Assembly: GCA_949358305.1 (NCBI GenBank) | Contig: OX442323.1 | Location: forward strand, 9,734,001 to 9,798,000 | Source: Strigamia acuminata | Lineage: Eukaryota > Arthropoda > Chilopoda > Geophilomorpha > Linotaeniidae | DNA: 64,000 nt | Reading direction: 5' to 3' | Shown here: piece by piece, positions 24,601-37,743 of the stretch | Position numbering within the stretch: the stretch's first letter is position 1 | Layout of the letters: every line of letters begins with the position of its first letter | Program-made: the position numbers and the translations under genes | Notes under the pieces: model-generated | What the model was told of the DNA's origin: nothing | Seen by the model: the letters and a program-made list of their open reading frames with translations, nothing else | The model's database searches: none

Positions 24601-27600
24601 CAACCCCGTGTGGCACGAGGTGCTCGGTCACATCCGACTGCAGCGCACGACGGCGCTGGAACGCGAGGAGCGCAAGAAGCAGGAGAAGAGGGACCGCAAG
24701 GAGGAGTACGAGGAGATCGACCGCTCCGTCTGGGTCAAGTACTCGCTGGGTCTGAAGCATCAGGTGTGGAAGCAGAAGGGCGAGGAGTACCGCATCAACG
24801 GGCAGTGGGGCTGGCATTGGCTCAGCGCCACGAGGCTCTATCGGTTCGCGCCGTGTGCCACCATGGGCTTAAGGGCAGGCCCTTACAAAATGGTCGTCGC
24901 CATCAAAAGTAACTTAACAAAAATTCGTAAAATTTTTAATTTCTTAATTTCTTAATTTATTTCTCAATTGCAGATCCGAGCGGCGACGCGGCAAAGGACT
25001 TGCAGGAGGTCGTCAACAAAATCGAGGATTTTAATCGCGACGTCGTGGACGTGTCGGCCGGCCTTCGCTCGTCCACGCGCACCGTTTACCCCAAGATCGC
25101 CAAAGCCACTCGCCTGGACGGCTTTCTCGAGCGGCGGCTGCGGCTCAAAGAGCTCGAGGAGAAAATGCTGGCGGAAAAGACGAAGCCGAGCGACACGGAC
25201 AAGGCGCCCGTGACGGTGCTCGTCAAGAAGCCCGCCGTCAAGAAGGAGTCGGTGCTCAAGGCGCCTGACAAGCAGCAACAACAGGTGGTGAACGGGGGAC
25301 TCGAGTTTGACAACTTGGACGAACGATCGTCGGGATCGGGGCCGTGTTACTCGAGCACGTGCGACCCGTCGTGTTTCTCGCCGCTGTGTCGTCTGCTGCG
25401 AACGAGCGTCGCCAAGGAGAGCTCGGTGGACAGCGAAGACGCGATCGACAGCAAGGACTCGCTCAAGTCGAGCGAGAGCGTCGCCGGCCAGCCCAAAGTG
25501 ACGCTGACTAAGCGGATCGTCATTGTGGACGGGAAAGTGGTGGCGTCGGTAACCGTCAACGGCAACAACAGTGCGGGCAACAAGTTGGTGCAGAACAGCG
25601 TCAAGACGGAGGACAGCAACGACTCGGTCGAGGTGTCCGTGGACGGCGAAGGCGAAGGGGAAGCGGAGGCGGAGGCGGAAGGTGGGGAGAAAGCGACGCA
25701 GCCGCGGTCGCTCGAGCCTGGCGAGCGGGCGGCCCGGTTCTCGCTCGAGTCGACCGAGGGGAAAATCTACCTGGCCAAGATCACCAAAGTGACGAAGCAG
25801 AAGAAGAAGCTGAACAAGGGCGCGCTGCCCGTGTGCTGCAAGTTCATGGCTCGGAGCAAGCGCCAGAGCGTGCTCGTGCTGCCGCAGTACGAGCTGCGCA
25901 AGTTGGCGCGGCGCGGCGGGCAGAAGGAGGTGAACGGGTTCAGTCAAACGGCCAAGCCGAACGCTCACATCTGGCCGTATCCGTGTCTGCGGCCGCTGTT
26001 CAAGACGTGCTGGCGCTACCGGACGCAGTCGATCCGCTCGATCCACGCGGCGGCGCTGCAGCTGCGCGTCATTTGGACGTGCCTGCGCTGGGACGACATG
26101 CAGACGAAGCCGCCGCCCGGCGGGATGGGCACCGTCACCACGGAGACCGAGGTGATGACCACGGAGCTGCTGAAACGGCGCGACGTCGGCCCGTTCGGAC
26201 TTCGCTCCGAGTATCTGGTGCGCAAGATCAACGTGCCCATCGACCTGCCCACCCGGCCGCGGGAGAAACCCACGTCGCAGCGCAGCGGGCTGCGGGAGAG
26301 GAAGCGCGCCGAGTCGCCGCAGCACAGGGGTCCTTCCGTCACGGAGATGTGGGTGCCCGAGGAGGAGCTCGAGCTGTGGGAAATCAAACATTTTGGCGAA
26401 AAGTATTAATTAATTAATTAATTTAATTTAATTTAATTTAATTTAATTTTTCTTTCTTCACATAGAATCGAGAAACAGCAACAGGTGATTCGCGATAAAA
26501 TGGCGCACCAACAGGCGCAGCAGAGCGCGCAGCAGATCAAGGCGCAGATGGAAGCGCAGTTGAAGATTCAACGCCAAGCTATGCAACAGAAACGACTTTT
26601 GGAGCAGGGAAAGACGACGGCAAGTTGTTCCATTCACATTCGAATAAATTTGTTTAAAAATTGAATGCTTTGTTAAACAGACGAATGCCGTGGCAACCGT
26701 CGTGAGCACCGTAGGTGGCATCAAACCTGTGACGACCGTGGTGACGACGCTCGCAGGCGCCAAGACGTACGGAGGAGTTCGCCGAATCTTCACGACCAAA
26801 GGTCCGAAAGTTGCCGCCGGTGAGAGACGGTTGGATCGGCCGTTCATCGTTTTAACGTTTGTGCGTTCGTTTCAGGAACAACGCCGACCGTGACGACCGT
26901 CAAGACGATCACGGCGGTGACGCAGGCGGGTAGCGCCGCCAAGATGCCCATCGCCACCGCCATTTTGCCCAAGACGGTGCAGAGTTTTCCGGCGTACGTG
27001 TCGCGCGCGGCCGTGACGCAGAACGCGCCGCGTCCGGCCGTCGTGGCCGTGCGGGCGGTCGCGCCACAAGTGACCGTCGCCAACGCGGCGGCCGTGCGTC
27101 CGGCGCTCATCCAGGCCAGTCCGACGCAGGGGACGCCCATCAGGACTCAAATCCACATCATCCAGGGCCCGAACGGACAATTCCAAGTTCGCGGTCTGTT
27201 GCCGGGTCAACAGTTGATTCGCTTGGCCGACGGTCGGCTGCAGCTGATCACGATGCCGACGGTGCAGGCGACGCAGGCGCAGGCGCAGGCCGCTCCGGCC
27301 ATCCAACTTGCCACGATCCGCTCGCCGACCCCGGCCGCCAACGTGACCGCCGCGCCAACTCTGCAGTTGGTCGCCGCGCCGACCCAACAGGTCGCAGGAC
27401 AAACGGCGCAGTTGCAAGTGAGTAATTGATCCATTTGATTTGATTTGATTTGATTTGATTTGTGTTTTTGGCGCAGATGACGGCAGGAACGACGCTGAGC
27501 ACGACGACCGTGGCGACCATTTCGACCCCGCAGGGACCAAAAATCATCCAGATCAGACCGCAGTTGGCGGGCACGCAGGTGCAGCTGCAGCCGCAGCAGA

Positions 27601-28112
27601 TGATCCAGGCGCAGGTGCGAGCGACGACGGGCCAGCCGGCGCTACAGGCGGCCGTCCAGCCCAGGCTGGCGATCCAGACGAGTCAGGGCCAGGCGCAGCT
27701 GGTGCAGATCGCCGCGTCGGGGCTCGCCGTACAGGGCGGGGCGCAGACGGTCGTGCTGCAGTCGGCGCCCGTCGCCTCCACCTCGGAGACGGCCGTGGCG
27801 CCCACCACTCCGCAGTCCACGCCGTCGACCACGCCGCTCAGTTCGCCCGTTCACCAGCAGACGGCCGCCAGCGCGCAGCAGAAATTCGTTCTGACGCCTC
27901 AAATCACGCAGCAAAGTAAAGATTGAAAAGAAAGAAAGAAAGAAAGAAAAAAAGAAAAAAATTGATTGATCTTGTCATTGACTTTTTGATTGGCAGTCAT
28001 TCGTCAAGCGCTCGTCAACCCCAACACGACGCCGGAAATCCAGGCCAAGCTGTTGGCGCTGCAACGACACCAGCAGCAGCAGTTGCAGCAGCAGCAAAAT
28101 CAGCAAAATCAG

Positions 28113-28144
<32 letters not shown>

Positions 28145-29997
28145 GCAGCAAAATCAACAACTGCAGCAGAAGGAATCGGTGGTCGTGACGACGACGACCA
28201 AAGTGAACAAAGTGCTGATTGCGCCGCAAGAGACGTCGCCCGTGACCACTCAGCACCTGGACAACATGCGCAGCAAGCAGAAGGCGCTCACGCCCGAGCA
28301 GAAGGAGGACAACCAAAGGTGAGTGCTGAGATAGTTTTATTTTAATTTAATTTCAATTTGTTGCGTGTTCGCGCAGAGTGGCCGCCTGCCAACAAGTGCT
28401 CAAGGGAATGCTGGACAAACTGGAGCGGGAGGAGCGGCTGAGTCAGCGAAAGAAGCAGCAGAAGGAGCACGCCGAAGAGAGACGTCATCGGGCCACCGCC
28501 AACAAACTGCAAGCGATACTTTTCAAGCACAAGGAACTGTTGAAGAAAGACATTCTCAAGAAGAGGGCGTTGCTCGACAAAGATCTTCAAATTCAAATAC
28601 AGGTAATAAAAAATAAATTAATTAAAAATAAATTAAAAATAAAATTAAATGTTGAATTTTTTTCACTCAAGGAGGAACTGAAGATCGACATGCACAAAAT
28701 GAAATCGGAAACGCCGATCCAACCGGAGAAGGTGCAAAAGACGCCGAAAAAGAGGCGATGCGGGCCGGTGGAGATGGAGGAGGCGCCGATCCCGAGCAAA
28801 CCGAAGAAGCAGAAGCTGATCTCGACCGGCGGAGGTGGAGGAGGAGGAGTAGGAGGCGGCGGAGGCGGAGGCGGCGGCGGGAGCAAAAGTCATCACAAGG
28901 AAAGCAAATTGTACTGCATTTGTAAGACGCCGTACGACAAGACGAGGTGAGTTGTTTCTCTTTGTTTGTGAGCGGTGATTGAAATTTGAAAATATTTGGG
29001 GCGATGGGTGGAACGGAGTAAGAATAAAAGTATAAGAGTATTTGGTATTTGGGTGCGCGTCGAATGGAATCATGTGTGATTCGTTCTCAGGTTCTACATT
29101 GGCTGTGACTTGTGTTCCAATTGGTTCCACGGCGAGTGCGTGGGCGTTTCTGAGGATCAAGCCAAAACTATGGAGGAATACGTGTGCGATGAATGCAAAC
29201 AAGCGCGTGACAGCTCCGAAGAACTCTATTGTCTTTGTCGGCAGCCGTACGATGAATCTCAGTAAGTAGTTGCAACAACATACATCGTGCATCCCGCCAT
29301 TCTCAAATTTTCAATCAATTGCACATTTTGCCATCGCACGCGTTTGATTTCTAATGCATTTTCTTTTCCTTCCTTTTCTTTCTGTTTGCTTGGCCAGATT
29401 TTACATTTGTTGTGATCGATGTCAGGACTGGTTCCACGGCCGATGCGTGGGTATTTTACAATCGGAAGCGGATTCCATCGAGGAATACATTTGTCCGAAC
29501 TGCCAGGGAAACAGTAAAATTAACCACGCCAACCTCCGGCCGCTCAACACGAAAGACCAAGAGAATCTGAAACGCCTTCTTCGCAGTTTACAAGTAAATC
29601 AAAATTAATTAATTTAAAAAAATAAAAATAAAAATAATTAAATAAATTAAATTTTTTTTTAGACTCACAAAATGGCATGGCCATTCCTAGAGCCCGTGGA
29701 CCCGCACGACGTGCCCGATTACTACCAGGTCATCAAGGAACCGATGGGTGAGTTTGCTTTGCTTTTCATTTCTATTTACTCGTGCTCATTGTTTTTGTTT
29801 CAGATTTGCAAACTGTCGAGCTTCGTCTCAATCAAAAACTGTATGAAAAATTGAGTGATTTCATCGGTGACATGACAAAGATTTTTGATAACTGTCGTTA
29901 CTACAATCCGAGAGATTCGCCGTTTTATCAGTGCGCCGAAGTGCTCGAAGCTTTTTTTGTACAGAAGATTAAAGCGTTCCGAGATCGTCTATCATGA
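21699..29997 (+). CDS. BPTF: BPTF / NURF301, chromatin-remodelling subunit
   Basis: A multi-exon gene of over 2,300 residues. Exon 1 has an AT-hook-like [10 protein letters not shown], an acidic/Ser-Ala spacer, the DDT domain ([18 protein letters not shown]... to ...[13 protein letters not shown]) and the first PHD finger ([13 protein letters not shown]...WVCSICR), followed by [18 protein letters not shown] (WHIM-type). The middle holds [35 protein letters not shown] and long charged regions. Then comes a polyQ tract (28067-28170), glycine-rich run, two adjacent C-terminal PHD fingers ([40 protein letters not shown]) and a bromodomain ([20 protein letters not shown]...[20 protein letters not shown]). 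BPTF anchors NURF on H3K4me3/H4 acetyl-lysine. Domain order is complete. Confidence 0.96.
28067..28170 (+). repeat. polyQ tract (CAG/CAA) in BPTF
   Basis: An interrupted CAG/CAA run encodes more than 30 glutamines with occasional Asn and Leu between the HAT-rich linker and the C-terminal PHD fingers. Such Q-rich linkers are common in arthropod NURF301. Confidence 0.9.
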
Positions 29998-31018
29998 CAG
30001 ATGAATTGTGACTAAAAAAAAAAGAAGAAAGAAAGGAAACGATTTGTCGATCGGAGCGGAGCAGATCGGATCGGATCGGAGCGGGGTGGAGTGGAGTGGA
30101 GTGGGGCGGAGCGGAGCAGATCGGATCGGATCGGATCGGATCGGATCAATTATGCACGAACATTCTGCCGAGCAGACGAATGAACGTTTCATCTCGATTC
30201 ATGTTTTACTTAAAGCGACCAACTACATTAAGACTCGGGAGTTTTTGTTGATTTTTCTTTTGTTTTGTTTTGTTTTCTTTTCTTTTTCTTCTTCTTTTTC
30301 ATTTCTTCTATCTCGAAGCAGAAGCAGAAGACGTTCATCGGTTGTTTGCGTATCTCGTGGTAGTTTTGCGATTCCAAAAATGGGAAGAAATAGATAGAAA
30401 TTTGTAGAGAACATTTCTATACCGATCTAGTAAAACTGTCCACTTAATTATTTTTATTTTTTATTTTTTATTTTTTATTTTCTATTTTTTATTTTCGATT
30501 TTCATTTTAAGAATAACAAGGTCTCGGTGGTTTCCATAACCTGTAAATTTTATTGTAAATAATCTCGAGGCAGAAACATGATTTTGATGATAATTATTAT
30601 TACTATTCTTATTCTTATTCTTAATTTGTAACGCGTTGCACAAATACAAATGATTCTTTTTTGCTGCCATGAGATTGTGTTTTATAAAGCGACTATCATC
30701 GTTGTGTAAAAGAGGTTACGAAGTATGCTCACGTGTACATTATGCGCTCGATTTTTTTCTTTGTTTATTTGAGTAATTTTAGATTTAGTGTACGGTGAAG
30801 CGAAATAATGCCAATATTTTTCTACCGGTTATAATTACAAATGAAACGCAATGGAAGATATTTTTTTTCTCTTCTTTTCGCTTCTCAAATAATTGAAAAA
30901 TCGTGGCCGGATTCCATTTGTCATGCCCACATAATTTGTATTTGCAATAAATTATTATTACACGTAAACAACTTTCTTTCGCGCTCTCTTTCTTTCGTCC
31001 TTCCTTTCTTTCTTTTTG
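29998..31018 (+). other. BPTF 3' UTR and spacer
   Basis: No protein gene. It has a GGATC/GGAGC-rich repeat (30053-30148), CT-rich and ATTTTT tracts, and several AATAAA-like motifs near 30946. It is probably a long BPTF 3' UTR converging on the PIG-X 3' end at 31019. Confidence 0.5.
30053..30148 (+). repeat. GGATC/GGAGC direct repeats in BPTF 3' region
   Basis: Two near copies of a GAGCGGAGCAGATCGGATCG block flank a (GGAGT)n-type G-rich core. The right copy continues as five tandem CGGAT units. The stretch is purine-rich and could form structured RNA. Confidence 0.8.
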
Positions 31019-31801
31019 TTACGCATTTTTCAGCGTTAATGTCAAGTGGAGGAATCCGATGAGAACCACGATCGCCGTCACCCACGAAACGAAGACCGTG
31101 TGTTCAACTCGTCCGACGGGAACCTCGACGACAACGTCTGACGAATTGGCAGACATCGGGAGGTGGCAAAAGTGACAGGCGGAGAGGTTGCGGTGGTCGC
31201 ACGGAGCGAGGAAACCCGAGTCGAATTGCACTCGAACGTGCAGCGTCGGGCGAGGTAGGCGAAAGGAAACGTAAGACGACGCGCTCGGTTGGTGGTAGCG
31301 GATGTGGATCGGCAGGGAGAGCCGGACGTTCGCTTCGCGCTCGGAGAAGTTGAGCGGCGAGTAGAGAAGAACGGGAATCGAAGTTGCTCGCTCCTTGGTC
31401 GCTTCCACGTCCACGAGGGCGGGCAATAACGCGCGAAACGTCGCGGATCCTTCGAGCATCGACGGCTGGTACGGGTCGAGGAACGTCGAAGGTGGCAACG
31501 TCAGCCGGATCAACGCATTTTCATCAATTGTGGTGTCGCGAGAAGTCGCTCGTATTTCCATTTCTAAATTCCTGAACCGAGAAAAAGTCGTTTCACGTTA
31601 TTTATTAATTAATTAATTAATTAATTAATTAATTTTTTTATTTATTAATTTTTTTTTTCACCTGTGAAAGCCGGTTCCATGAACTCGGAAATTGCAAGTG
31701 ACTGAAAATCGTTCTTCGATGCGCTCGCAGATCGATAAATGCTCAATTTTGACACACGATGCGAGCAGAAATATTTGGCACAACGAGTAGAAAACAAACA
31801 T
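31019..31801 (-). CDS. PIGX: PIG-X, GPI mannosyltransferase I accessory subunit
   Basis: Minus-strand exons at about 31662-31801 and 31019-31575 encode a signal-peptide-like MFVFYSLCQIFLLASC, then ERFSVTCNFRVHGTGFHRNLEMEIR. The body has LPPSTFLDPYQPSML, FVDVEA-like LVDVEATKERATSIPVLLYS, the PIG-X/PBN1 hallmark VRLSLPIHIRYHQPS, and a single C-terminal membrane helix VFVSWVTAIVVLIGFLHLTL. PIG-X stabilises PIG-M in the ER, which adds the first mannose of the GPI anchor. The reading frame is also open upstream of Met 31801, so an extra 5' exon is possible. It is divergent from PRPSAP. Confidence 0.85.
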
Positions 31802-32107
31802 CACAATTCGCGGAGCCACCTGTTGGCAAGACCCGTCATCTCTGAAGAAAGATGTAAATTGGCGTGTAATAATTTAATTTAATTATTTATTGAGATTTTT
31901 ATTTCTTTAAAAAAGAATTGATTTTTGTTTTGGATTGAATGTACCGTACACTTTCGTTGTTACAGTATTTAAATGTTTGTTCTGGGCGCCACCTGGCCAT
32001 TGACCGCCGAACTAGAAATTGTTGTGAACTCCGGCCCGTGTGTGTCGTGTTTCATGAGTTGAGCGATACCGTACTTTTACTTTTGGTATTTACTTTTGTG
32101 CGTGAAA
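31802..32107. promoter_or_regulatory. PIGX/PRPSAP divergent promoter region
   Basis: About 306 bp between start codons. AT-rich part (31865-31930) next to a more GC-rich part upstream of PRPSAP. Bidirectional function is inferred from spacing. Confidence 0.4.
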
Positions 32108-34081
32108 TGTGTTCTCCGGGCGCTACGTCGGAAATCTATTTACTGGCAGGCAATTCGCACCCGCAATTGGCTAATTTGATTGCCGGGTAATTGATTTTAA
32201 GTAGCCATCTTCAACTTATTTAATTGTCTTTCTCGTTGTATGATTTCAGTCGGCTCGGTATCAATTTGGGCAACTGCTCGGTTTATCACAAATCAAACAG
32301 AGGTAAAATGTGAAGCTCAATTAATTAATCGGGAGACGCAATTTTATATACTCGACATTTACCATTTGCAGAAACCATGGTGGAAATTCAAGATTCGGTT
32401 CGCGGTAAAGATGTTTATATCATTCAAAGCGGAACGAAGTAAAATTTGATTGATTGATCGATAGTAATGTTATTTTATTTATTTATTCTATTTTGTTTTC
32501 CGTAGGGACGTGAATAACAACGTGATGGAGCTTCTTATCATGGCGTACGCGTGTAAAACGTCGTGCGCTCGCAACATCGTCGGCGTCATTCCGTACTTGC
32601 CATACAGCAAACAGAGTAAAATGAGGAAACGCGGATGCATCGTTTCCAAATTATTAGCCAAAATGATGTGCAAAGCGGGTAATGAGTGAATTTAAAACGG
32701 TCAAGCTAGAAATTGTAAATTGTAAATTTATATTTTGTATATTTTTGCTTAGGTTTGAGTCACATTATCACGATGGATCTACATCAGAAAGAGATTCAAG
32801 GATTTTTCGAAGTTCCGGTCGATAATTTACGCGCATCGCCGTTTCTATTGCAATACATTCAAGAATCGGTGAGATTGACAAATTTGCGATTTTGCGTTTT
32901 CTACAACGATTGATTTCAGATTCCTGACTACAGAAACGCTGTGATTGTGGCTCGGGACCCGGGGTCCGCGAAGAAAGCCACCTCTTATGCCGAGCGATTG
33001 AGATTAGGTACGGAAAGGCGAAATTAATCATTACATTAATCGTCAGGAGTTTGCCTGTCTAATTCCGAAACCAGTGAAAAGTGCATTCGACACTTGGACG
33101 CCGAGAGGTAGAGGAGAGGAGAGGTGCTTAGGCTACCTTTTCGGATAAATGTATTAATTGGTATTATTAACAGTTTTCACGAGTTTGTGGGAATAACCCG
33201 AGATTGCACGTAATAATGTATTGCCATTGTCCCCCTTGGGACCAACCTTGGCCAACTGGTTAGGTTAGGTTTGTAGGGGGAGCCAGAACATGCAAATTTT
33301 AAAACTTTTTCTACATTTTTCGTCTTCAAAACTGATCATCCGATAGGATTAATTTATTTTATTTTTTTTTATTCTTTTTGTTTTTCTGGCGAGCAGGAAT
33401 CGCCGTGATCCACGGAGAGCACAAGGAAGCAGAATCCGATATGGTGGACGGACGGAATTCGCCGCCGCCCAAAGCGCGAGCCATGGAAGTCATGTTGGAT
33501 ACCATGCCCGGTAATTTTTTATTCATTATTTGATCCGATTATGAATTGCTAATTGATCCGTCGCTTTTAGTTTTGGCCGCTAAAGAAAAACCGCCGATAA
33601 ATGTCGTCGGCGACGTCGGAGGTCGAATCGCCATCATGGTGGTAAAATAACAAGAATAAATTTTTTTTAAATAAATTTGTTATGTTGATATTTGAAACTT
33701 TAAACGATTGACAGGACGACATGGTCGACGACGTGGCCTCGTTCGTGGCCGCGGCCGAAGCGCTGAAGGAGCGAGGCGCGTACAAGATCTACGTCTTAGC
33801 CACGCATGGCCTCCTGTCGTCCGACGCGCCGCGCCTCATCGAGAGTTCGCCCATCGACGAGGTGCGAAATTGATTTTTCCGACTGAATATTATTATTAAT
33901 AATAATTATCATTATTATTTAGGTAGTCGTGACGAACACGGTGCCGCACGAAATCCAGAAGATGCAGTGCCACAAGATCAAGACGGTGGACATTAGTCTT
34001 TTGCTATCCGAAGCCATTCGACGTATCCACAATAAAGAGTCAATGTCGTACTTGTTTCGTAATGTGACGGTCGATGATTAG
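32108..34081 (+). CDS. PRPSAP: PRPP synthetase-associated protein (PAP39/41 type)
   Basis: About eight exons encode roughly 350 residues (human PRPSAP1/2 356/369). Readable conserved blocks: [137 protein letters not shown], the PAP-specific insertion [20 protein letters not shown], then [19 protein letters not shown] and [20 protein letters not shown]. The C-terminus is [12 protein letters not shown]. PAPs are non-catalytic regulators bound to PRPP synthetase. The insertion identifies the PAP branch and not PRPS. A long intron (about 33008-33396) holds no coding exon that I can see. Confidence 0.95.
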
Positions 34082-35479
34082 GACTGCGTAAACGTGACAA
34101 ATGCGTACAGAATCGTGGCAGGAAATTGTTGGCCAATCGTGTCTGAAATTTTGTAAATGAAACTTGCCAATATTTCCTTCAAATTATTCGCACACTCCGT
34201 CTAGAAAGGAAAACAATTACAAATATATCATTATTACTACTACTGCTACTACCACTACTACTACTACTACTACTACTGTATTTGCATTAATAAATAGTTT
34301 ATTTCGGTCAACTAATTTTTACAGAGCCTTAACTCATGTCCAGATTCTTTTACAAGGTCGAAATCCGACGATTCGACGGACGAAACCAGCGACGAAGAAT
34401 GAAGATGAGTTTTACTTCTCTTTTTTTTTTTATCATTATTATTTCTGTTTTCTCTATATTGTGCAACATTTAATTAATTACTTTTCTCACAGATGTTTGT
34501 AATTTTCGACAAGTGTTTTTTTTTTTCTTCCTATTTTTGGTCGTGTTGAAATAAACGTGTTTATAAGAACTGCGATGACTGAGATTTAATAAGAAGGTGC
34601 GCGGACCTCCTCCAGTAGGTTAGTCGTTTCCCCATTTTCTGCTAATTTGATCGTTTGCCGCGCGAGTGCGTTGGCGACAAAGATGGCGGAAGATTTGCTG
34701 TGAAGCCTAGACGGTATCAAGGTCGATGTGTAGTAGAAATTGTGTAGATAATAATCTTGGTTTATTTTGCAATTTTCTTTGGGTCGCATTAGCTGTAGTT
34801 GCGTGAGTGGCCCGTTAGCGAATGGCAAGGTGCTAGTCTCGATAGAAGTATGAGGTGAGTCGTTGGAAAAGGACAATTAAATAACGGGTCGCGTCGCATT
34901 CGCATTCGCATTCGCCCTCCCCTCCTCTCCTCTCCTCTCCTCGCCAATCCCAATCCCAATCCGCTAATAAGTAATAATATTGTCTCCGATTTGGAGAGAT
35001 TCAAAATTGCGAAATGAGTGGCAGCGGTTTTTGTATTTGTTGAGTTGCTAAGGTGATAATGATGATGCGCATTCACCTTGAACCGATCGATGCAATAACG
35101 AAATGATGAAACAAAAAAAAGAAAAAGAAAAAAGAAAAAAAATGAGCAAATGGATAGTAGAGTACGGTATTTTTGTTCGCTTTATGTAACCGATCGATCA
35201 GCTGACGTGACATCTAATTTTAGGCTAACGAACCACGCTGCATTTCCTTTTTATTTTTAATTTGCTGCCATTGTTTTGTATTGTCAGGATTGATCCTTCA
35301 TTGGGCTGCATGGCCGGACTACCAGACCAGAACCAGAACCAGAACAAGAATCAATATCAGAAGCAGAAGCAGAAGCAGAAGCAGACCCAGACCCAGAACG
35401 AGCACCAGTATCACCGCTATCACGTTGCGATCGGTTCGTTGTCGGTAATGGCCACAAGTTGGACGTTGCCGTCGTTATC
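34082..35479 (+). other. PRPSAP 3' region and MCT 5' region
   Basis: No convincing gene. It contains a (TAC)n trinucleotide tract (34232-34277), an AATAAA near 34549 that probably ends PRPSAP, a YY1-like AAGATGGCGGA at 34680-34690, CTCCTC repeats near 34915-34945, and CAGAAG/CCAGAAC repeats (35318-35400) just before the transporter start, likely its 5' UTR. Confidence 0.5.
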
Positions 35480-37743
35480 ATGTCGCGTACCGTCGATGCC
35501 GCCGCGTCTAAAAGGGACTCGGGCAATGGATGCGTAAAGTTCTCGTCGCCGTCGCCGGAGAAATGGCCGACCCGTGACCGTGAGCAGCGGCAGCGGCCGC
35601 AGTCGCAGTCGGAGGCGAGCGAGGAGCAGGACCAGAGCTTGTTGTCGAGCTCGTCGCTCTCGTGCGCCTTCGAGCCGAACTCGCCGGACGGAGGATGGGG
35701 CTGGGTGGTCGTGTTCGCCGCCTTCATGACCAACCTGATTGCGGACGGCATCACCTTCTCGTTCGGCGTGATGTACGTGGAGTTCGTCAAGGACTTCAAG
35801 CAGAGCAAAGGCAAGACGGCCTGGATCGGCTCGCTGTTCATGGGCATCCCGCTGCTGGCCGGACCGATCGCCAGCGCGCTCACGGACCGGTTCGGCTGCC
35901 GACGCGTGACGATCGCCGGCGCGCTGCTGGCCGCGCTCGGCTTCGTGCTCAGCTCCATGTCCGAGTCGGTCGAGCTGCTTTACTTCACGTTCGGCGTCAT
36001 GTCGGGCTTCGGGCTGGCGCTGTGCTACGTGGCCGCCGTCGTGATCGTCGCCTACTACTTCGACAAGCGGCGCTCGTTCGCCACGGGCCTGGCCGTGTGC
36101 GGCTCGGGCATCGGCACGTTCATCTTCGCCCCGCTCACGCAGTACCTGATCGCCGAGTACCAGTGGCAGGGCACGACGCTCATCCTGGCCGGCTTCTTTC
36201 TCAACATCGTCGTGTGCGGCGCTCTGATGCGCGACCTCGAGTGGACCAAGAAGAAGTACCGCGTGAGCAACGAGTCGCTCACGCTCACCGACAACAACAA
36301 GCTGCCGGTCCAATTGCTGGCGCTCGTCCACGAGCGGGAGCGGGAGCCGGAGCGGGAGCGGCTGTGCAACTCTCTAGTGCAGCTGCCCACCTTCCTCAAG
36401 AACAGCGACGCGCTCACGCCCGACGTGCTCGAGATGCTCAGCAACAACCGCGTCACCTACGAGTTCGTCGTCGAACACTATCCCCACCTGCTGACCAGCG
36501 GCGGGCGTTCGGACGAGAACGCGTTGCTCTCGGTGTCGGCAGTGCTGCCGGCCGCCAATGCCGCTGCCAATGCCAATGCCAATGCCAATGCCAATGCCAA
36601 TGCCAATGCCAACGTCGCATACAACAGGAACCATCGATTGCCGCCCAACTGGGCCAAAGTGCCCAACCGAAGACTCTCCACCGCGTATTTCCACAACCTG
36701 CGCATTCATCGGCACAGCATCACGCACCGCGGTGCCATGCTCAACATCCATCGCTACCACCTGCGCGCGTCCAGCTGCCCCGACATCTACCGAAACAGCA
36801 TGATAACCATCTCGCAAGACGAGGGAAATACCGTAATTAATCTTTTAGAAATTTAGACAATTTAGACAATTTAGAGAATTTCGAAAATTTCCATCATTTT
36901 CATTTCAGTACTTTAGTTTCCTGAAGGAGATCCTGCTGGACATGGTGGACATGTCGCATTTCAAGAACGTCAAGTTCCTCATCTTCTGCGTGTCGAATTT
37001 GTTGCTGTACATCTGGTATGACGTTCCCTACATTTACATAGCGGATCACGCCATAAAGATGGGGATCGGCGAGGAGAAGGCGTTCTATCTCATCTCCGTG
37101 ATCGGAATTCTCAACACAATCGGGGAGATTCTTCTCGGTTACGTCGGGGACAAGCCGTGGGTGAGCACCACGTTGCTTTACGCCGCCTTCACCGCCATCT
37201 GCGGTGTCGTTCTCGCCGTCGTGCCTTTTCTCACCGACGTCTACGGCCTGGCCACGGTCGCGGGCATCTTCGGCTTCGCCATCAGTGCGAACTACTCATT
37301 GACTTCCATCATCATCGTCGATTTGATCACGTTGGAGAACTTCACCAACGCTTACGGCTTGCTGCTGTTGGTGCAGGGCGTCGCCAACCTCATCGGCCCG
37401 CCGCTCGCCGGTTTGTATTGAATTGAATTGAATTGAATTCATTAATCATTAAATTTTTAAAAATTTAGTAATAGAATTTTTTTAAATGTTTTTTAATTTT
37501 TTAATTTTTTAATTCTTAGGCTGGCTTTGCGATCTCACCGATTCGTACGATTTGTCGTTTTACATGGCCGGCTTGTGGATATTTATTTCGGGCGCCATGA
37601 TGGCCGTGCTGCCGCTGTTGAAATTCTGTCGTCGTTGGAGAGGAGAGCGAGGTGACGACAGTGCCGTGCAAATTACTCCGCGAACTAATTGTAATAAAAG
37701 GAGCCGCAAGAAGCCCAGTGCTACCAAAGAAACTTGTATTTAG
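35480..37743 (+). CDS. SLC16-type monocarboxylate transporter
   Basis: Three coding exons (35480-36836, about 36909-37410, 37520-37743) give a 12-TM MFS protein. The SLC16 signature SPDGGWGWVVVFAAFMTNLI opens TM1, and the TM2-3/TM5 motif appears as YYFDKRRSFATGLAVCGSGI. TM1-6 are followed by a long cytoplasmic loop with RVSNESLTLTD, a Glu/Arg run, an Asn-Ala dipeptide repeat (36554-36615) and ASSCPDIYRNSM. TM7-12 follow from MVDMSHFKNVKFLIFCVSNL to the basic C-tail. The loop and TM organisation fit the insect/MCT14-like group; substrate cannot be predicted. Met 35480 is chosen because the in-frame codons upstream contain no ATG. Confidence 0.9.
36554..36615 (+). repeat. Coding hexamer (AATGCC)n, Asn-Ala run in the transporter loop
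   Basis: About eight GCCAAT units encode alternating Ala-Asn in the cytoplasmic loop between TM6 and TM7. The repeat is a likely length-polymorphic site. Confidence 0.9.

Noticed and set aside
28590..28890. Pro-rich minus-strand ORF antisense to the BPTF Gly run
   Set aside because: It is the complement of a GGN repeat and has no start context or conserved feature.
34586..34876. 96-codon minus-strand ORF upstream of the transporter (DYYLHNFYYTSTLIPSRLHS)
   Set aside because: No recognisable family, no splice partners, AT-rich codon use unlike the genes, and it lies where the PRPSAP 3' UTR and transporter promoter are expected. Chance ORFs of this length are common here.
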